Below, piece after piece: positions 61,946-64,000 of a DNA stretch of 64,000 bases. The stretch lies in contig NZ_JAPFQN010000006.1 in NCBI RefSeq assembly GCF_026241165.1, forward strand, positions 310,001 to 374,000, written 5' to 3'. The DNA comes from Mangrovivirga halotolerans. Its GTDB lineage: Bacteria > Bacteroidota > Bacteroidia > Cytophagales > Cyclobacteriaceae. The notes under the pieces are model-generated. The model was not told where the DNA came from. It made no database searches and worked only from the letters and a program-made list of their open reading frames with translations. A program made the translations under genes and the position numbers. Every line of letters starts with the position of its first letter. Positions within the stretch are counted from its first letter, which is position 1.

Positions 61946-62629
61946 TCAAACTTTCACTCCTCTTACCATTTCTTTCTTTCCTGGAGGCCCTGGTAAGGTT
62001 TCTACAACCATGTCTAATGAGGCCAGATCCCGCTTAAACTGCCCTTTTGCACAATAGGTTACCAGACATGATGGTCTCGCCATCATTTGAGCCACTTTTT
62101 CTAAAATATCATATTCCCACAATTCCCCCTGCTTATTTGGAGCAAAGGCATCGAAATATATTATATCATACTTTTCTTCTGAATTAAAATCCTGAAGTTT
62201 TAATTTCTGCTTGTTAATAGTAAACCGATCTGTTATCTCAACATTTTCTCCCCACTCAGCCTCGTGGATCTTATAAAATTGATCCTTATAACTTTCGAGC
62301 ATATCCAAATCAGTATAATTAAGGCCTTCAACAATCTCTTTTGTCAATGGATAAGGCTCAAGTGTGGTGTAGTTTATTTTTACATTTGGTAAAAGGCCAA
62401 GCTCTTTAACTGTGAGTAGCGCATTGAGGCCCGTGCCAAACCCTATTTCAAGAATCTTTATTTGTTTGGGAAAATGTTCAAAATAAAAGTACTTGAGTCC
62501 CTGCTTAATAAATACATGTGTAGATTCATTATAAGCACCATGCTGACTATGGTAGGTCTCATTCAGATCCTCATTATATAAGGAATGTGAACCATCTTCT
62601 GTTTTTATTAATTTAATTTTATCAGCCAT
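61946..62629 (-). CDS. mnmD: tRNA 5-methylaminomethyl-2-thiouridine methyltransferase MnmD-like
   Basis: 227 residues. SAM-binding fold with ILEIGFGTGLNALLTVKEL and the catalytic DAFAPNKQGELWEYDIL. It carries out the last methylation of the wobble uridine; in E. coli this is the first half of MnmC, and here it is a free-standing protein lacking the FAD-dependent oxidase half. Follows ispF with a 4-base gap, same strand. Confidence 0.9.
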   Translation of the reverse strand: MADKIKLIKTEDGSHSLYNEDLNETYHSQHGAYNESTHVFIKQGLKYFYFEHFPKQIKILEIGFGTGLNALLTVKELGLLPNVKINYTTLEPYPLTKEIVEGLNYTDLDMLESYKDQFYKIHEAEWGENVEITDRFTINKQKLKLQDFNSEEKYDIIYFDAFAPNKQGELWEYDILEKVAQMMARPSCLVTYCAKGQFKRDLASLDMVVETLPGPPGKKEMVRGVKV

Positions 62630-62633
62630 GCTA

Positions 62634-63110
62634 TTACTTTTGAATTAATACAACCGCATGAGCACTCACCCCTTTTTCTTCTCCAACAAAACCAAGTTTT
62701 TCGGTCGTGGTAGCTTTTATAGAAATATCGTCCTCATCAATACTCATCACCTTGGCAAGGACTTTTTTCATTTCAGGGATATGCGGATTTACTTTAGGCT
62801 TTTGCAGGCAAATTGTAGCGTCTATATTCCCAATTGTGTATCCTTTCTGAGCAACTAAGCCTATAACATCTTTTAGTAAAATTTTCGAATCGATACCTTT
62901 GAATTTAGGGTCTGTATCAGCAAAGTGATATCCAATGTCTCTTAAATTTGCTGCTCCAAGTAGAGCATCACAGATAACGTGAATTAACACATCGGCATCG
63001 GAATGCCCAACAGATCCCTTATCGTGGGGTATCTTTATTCCTCCAAGTATAAAATCATGACCTTCTTCAAGCTTATGAACGTCATATCCATATCCTACTC
63101 TTATTTTCAT
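62634..63110 (-). CDS. ispF: 2-C-methyl-D-erythritol 2,4-cyclodiphosphate synthase
   Basis: 158 residues. Metal-binding D10, H12 and H44 (YGYDVHKLEEG; GHSDADVLIH) and KATTTEKLGFVG at the end. Fifth step of the MEP isoprenoid pathway. Its ATG overlaps the stop codon of the M16 peptidase gene by four bases, so it is coupled to it. Confidence 0.97.
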   Translation of the reverse strand: MKIRVGYGYDVHKLEEGHDFILGGIKIPHDKGSVGHSDADVLIHVICDALLGAANLRDIGYHFADTDPKFKGIDSKILLKDVIGLVAQKGYTIGNIDATICLQKPKVNPHIPEMKKVLAKVMSIDEDDISIKATTTEKLGFVGEEKGVSAHAVVLIQK

Positions 63111-64000
63111 TGATTATTATTCTTTATATACAACAAGGTAGAGGCATTGCTTTCTTTCAATACGGATTTTGCCATATTATTGAAACTATCAGTGGTAACA
63201 TTTCTGATCATGCCTGTTTCTTCATTGACTAAATTGGGGTTGCCAAGGTTTGCTCCAATAGCTATAGACATAGCCCTGTTTAACAACTCCACTTCTCCAA
63301 ATACCAGAGAAGCTTCAGCTTTATTTTTTACTTTTTCCAGTTCTTTTTCTCCAACACCATTTTCAGCCAGATCGTAGACAACCTCATCAATTGCGTTTTC
63401 GGCCTGCTCCAAAGAAATGCCATTTGGCGTTTTACCGGCAACAACTAACAAGCCAGGATCAACTGAACCGGTCACATAGGCATTAAGTTCAAAAAAGTAC
63501 TTTTTATCTTTAACAAGTTTCTCATAAAGACGAGAGGATTTGCCCCTCCCTAAAACATCACTTATTAAATCTGCATCGTGATACCTGCTGTCAGACCTTC
63601 CCGGAATATGATATACTTTATAGATTGCATCGGAAGGAACATCAGTTTCAATAATATCAGTTCTTTTGCCTTTTTGCTCAGGTTCTTTAGGCAGATTTCT
63701 GACATAATCTTCACCCGAAGGAATTGGGCCAAACCATTTCTCTGCGAGATATTGAACTGTTTCTTTTTTCACAGGTCCGGCAACCACTAAAACTGCATTG
63801 TTTGGCCTGTAAAATTTAAAGAAGAACTCTTTAACATCATCCATTGTCGCATTTTCAATATGGCTAACGTCTTTACCAATGGTTGCCCATTTATAGGGAT
63901 GGACTTTATATGCTAATGGACGTAGTTTTAACCAGGCTTCCCCGTAAGGCTGATTGAGATATCGTTGTTTGAACTCTTCAATTACTACCTTCTTTTGAAC
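63107..64000 (-). CDS. M16 (insulinase-like) peptidase, C-terminal part (5' end outside window)
   Basis: The frame is open to base 64000, with 52 codons before the first in-window ATG at 63844, so the ATG is internal and the gene starts outside. Visible segments VVIEEFKQRYLNQPYGEAW, FYRPNNAVLVVAGPV and GRGKSSRLYEKLVKDKKYFF match the second half of the M16 metallopeptidase module and the start of the non-catalytic one. The HxxEH zinc motif lies outside. It is coupled to ispF by overlap. Confidence 0.9.
   Translation of the reverse strand, partial: VQKKVVIEEFKQRYLNQPYGEAWLKLRPLAYKVHPYKWATIGKDVSHIENATMDDVKEFFFKFYRPNNAVLVVAGPVKKETVQYLAEKWFGPIPSGEDYVRNLPKEPEQKGKRTDIIETDVPSDAIYKVYHIPGRSDSRYHDADLISDVLGRGKSSRLYEKLVKDKKYFFELNAYVTGSVDPGLLVVAGKTPNGISLEQAENAIDEVVYDLAENGVGEKELEKVKNKAEASLVFGEVELLNRAMSIAIGANLGNPNLVNEETGMIRNVTTDSFNNMAKSVLKESNASTLLYIKNNNQ

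Noticed and set aside
1-64000. CRISPR array, insertion sequence, integrase, prophage or toxin-antitoxin pair
   Set aside because: No regularly spaced repeats, transposase, integrase or typical toxin motifs were seen anywhere; genes are housekeeping or envelope functions.

Overview
The window is chromosomal DNA of a member of the Bacteroidota, most likely order Cytophagales (a Marivirga, Fulvivirga or Roseivirga-like marine gliding bacterium). This rests on the low GC content, Bacteroidota-type promoters (TTTG, 18-19 bases, TAnnTTTG) and the near absence of Shine-Dalgarno sequences. It also rests on family content typical of the phylum: DUF4295 beside L33 and L28, a long NusB, a YbbR protein next to CoaE, recF beside a DUF721 gene, an archaeal-type Psd, and many secreted proteins with signal peptides ending in AQ or lipoboxes. 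Placement below phylum is inference.

Layout: 1-5 kb holds the tail of an M14 carboxypeptidase, a secreted unknown, a MATE exporter with a structured leader, a tiny membrane protein and lgt. 5-9 kb holds a GldN-like secreted protein, a MarR-DoxX pair with a visible operator, and a PhoB-type response regulator with no kinase beside it. 9-17.2 kb is a metallopeptidase island: a metzincin-like lipoprotein, DUF6702, a HupE/UreJ-like membrane protein and two tandem M1 peptidases of identical length. 17-26.6 kb has a lipoprotein, a GT39-like membrane glycosyltransferase, and the tightly packed polA, threonine/serine dehydratase and radical SAM genes, then another lipoprotein. 26.6-27.4 kb is a 730-base convergent intergenic region holding two hairpin-plus-box units that I cannot assign to a known family. 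A DEAD-box helicase, pyrC and tRNA-His follow.

30.3-36 kb is a minus-strand block running from a leucine-dehydrogenase-like gene through nusB, ytxH, DUF1573, yajC and ybbR to coaE. 36-43 kb has an ABC exporter with an Asp at the catalytic Glu position and an overlapping secreted partner, then ribD with an fRMsr gene, prmC, and dusB with an EamA transporter. 43-47 kb holds a CPBP protease, cdsA, glutamate dehydrogenase and psd, so two phospholipid enzymes flank a dehydrogenase. 47-50.5 kb has lptC, a TPR protein and an outer-membrane barrel. 50.6-54.8 kb has anmK, a third Glu/Leu/Phe/Val dehydrogenase and a NhaD/ArsB-type antiporter. 54.8-64 kb has lysC, ribH, a TPR membrane protein, pdhA, recF, DUF721, ftsY, DUF4295, rpmG, rpmB, mnmD, ispF and a cut-off M16 peptidase.

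I saw no insertion sequence, prophage, CRISPR array, toxin-antitoxin or obvious defence system. This is mostly core genome with housekeeping operons. The least explained signals are the hairpin-plus-box pair at 27.05-27.24 kb, the metallopeptidase/HupE island, the structured leaders of the MATE and NhaD genes, and the radical SAM gene with no obvious substrate.
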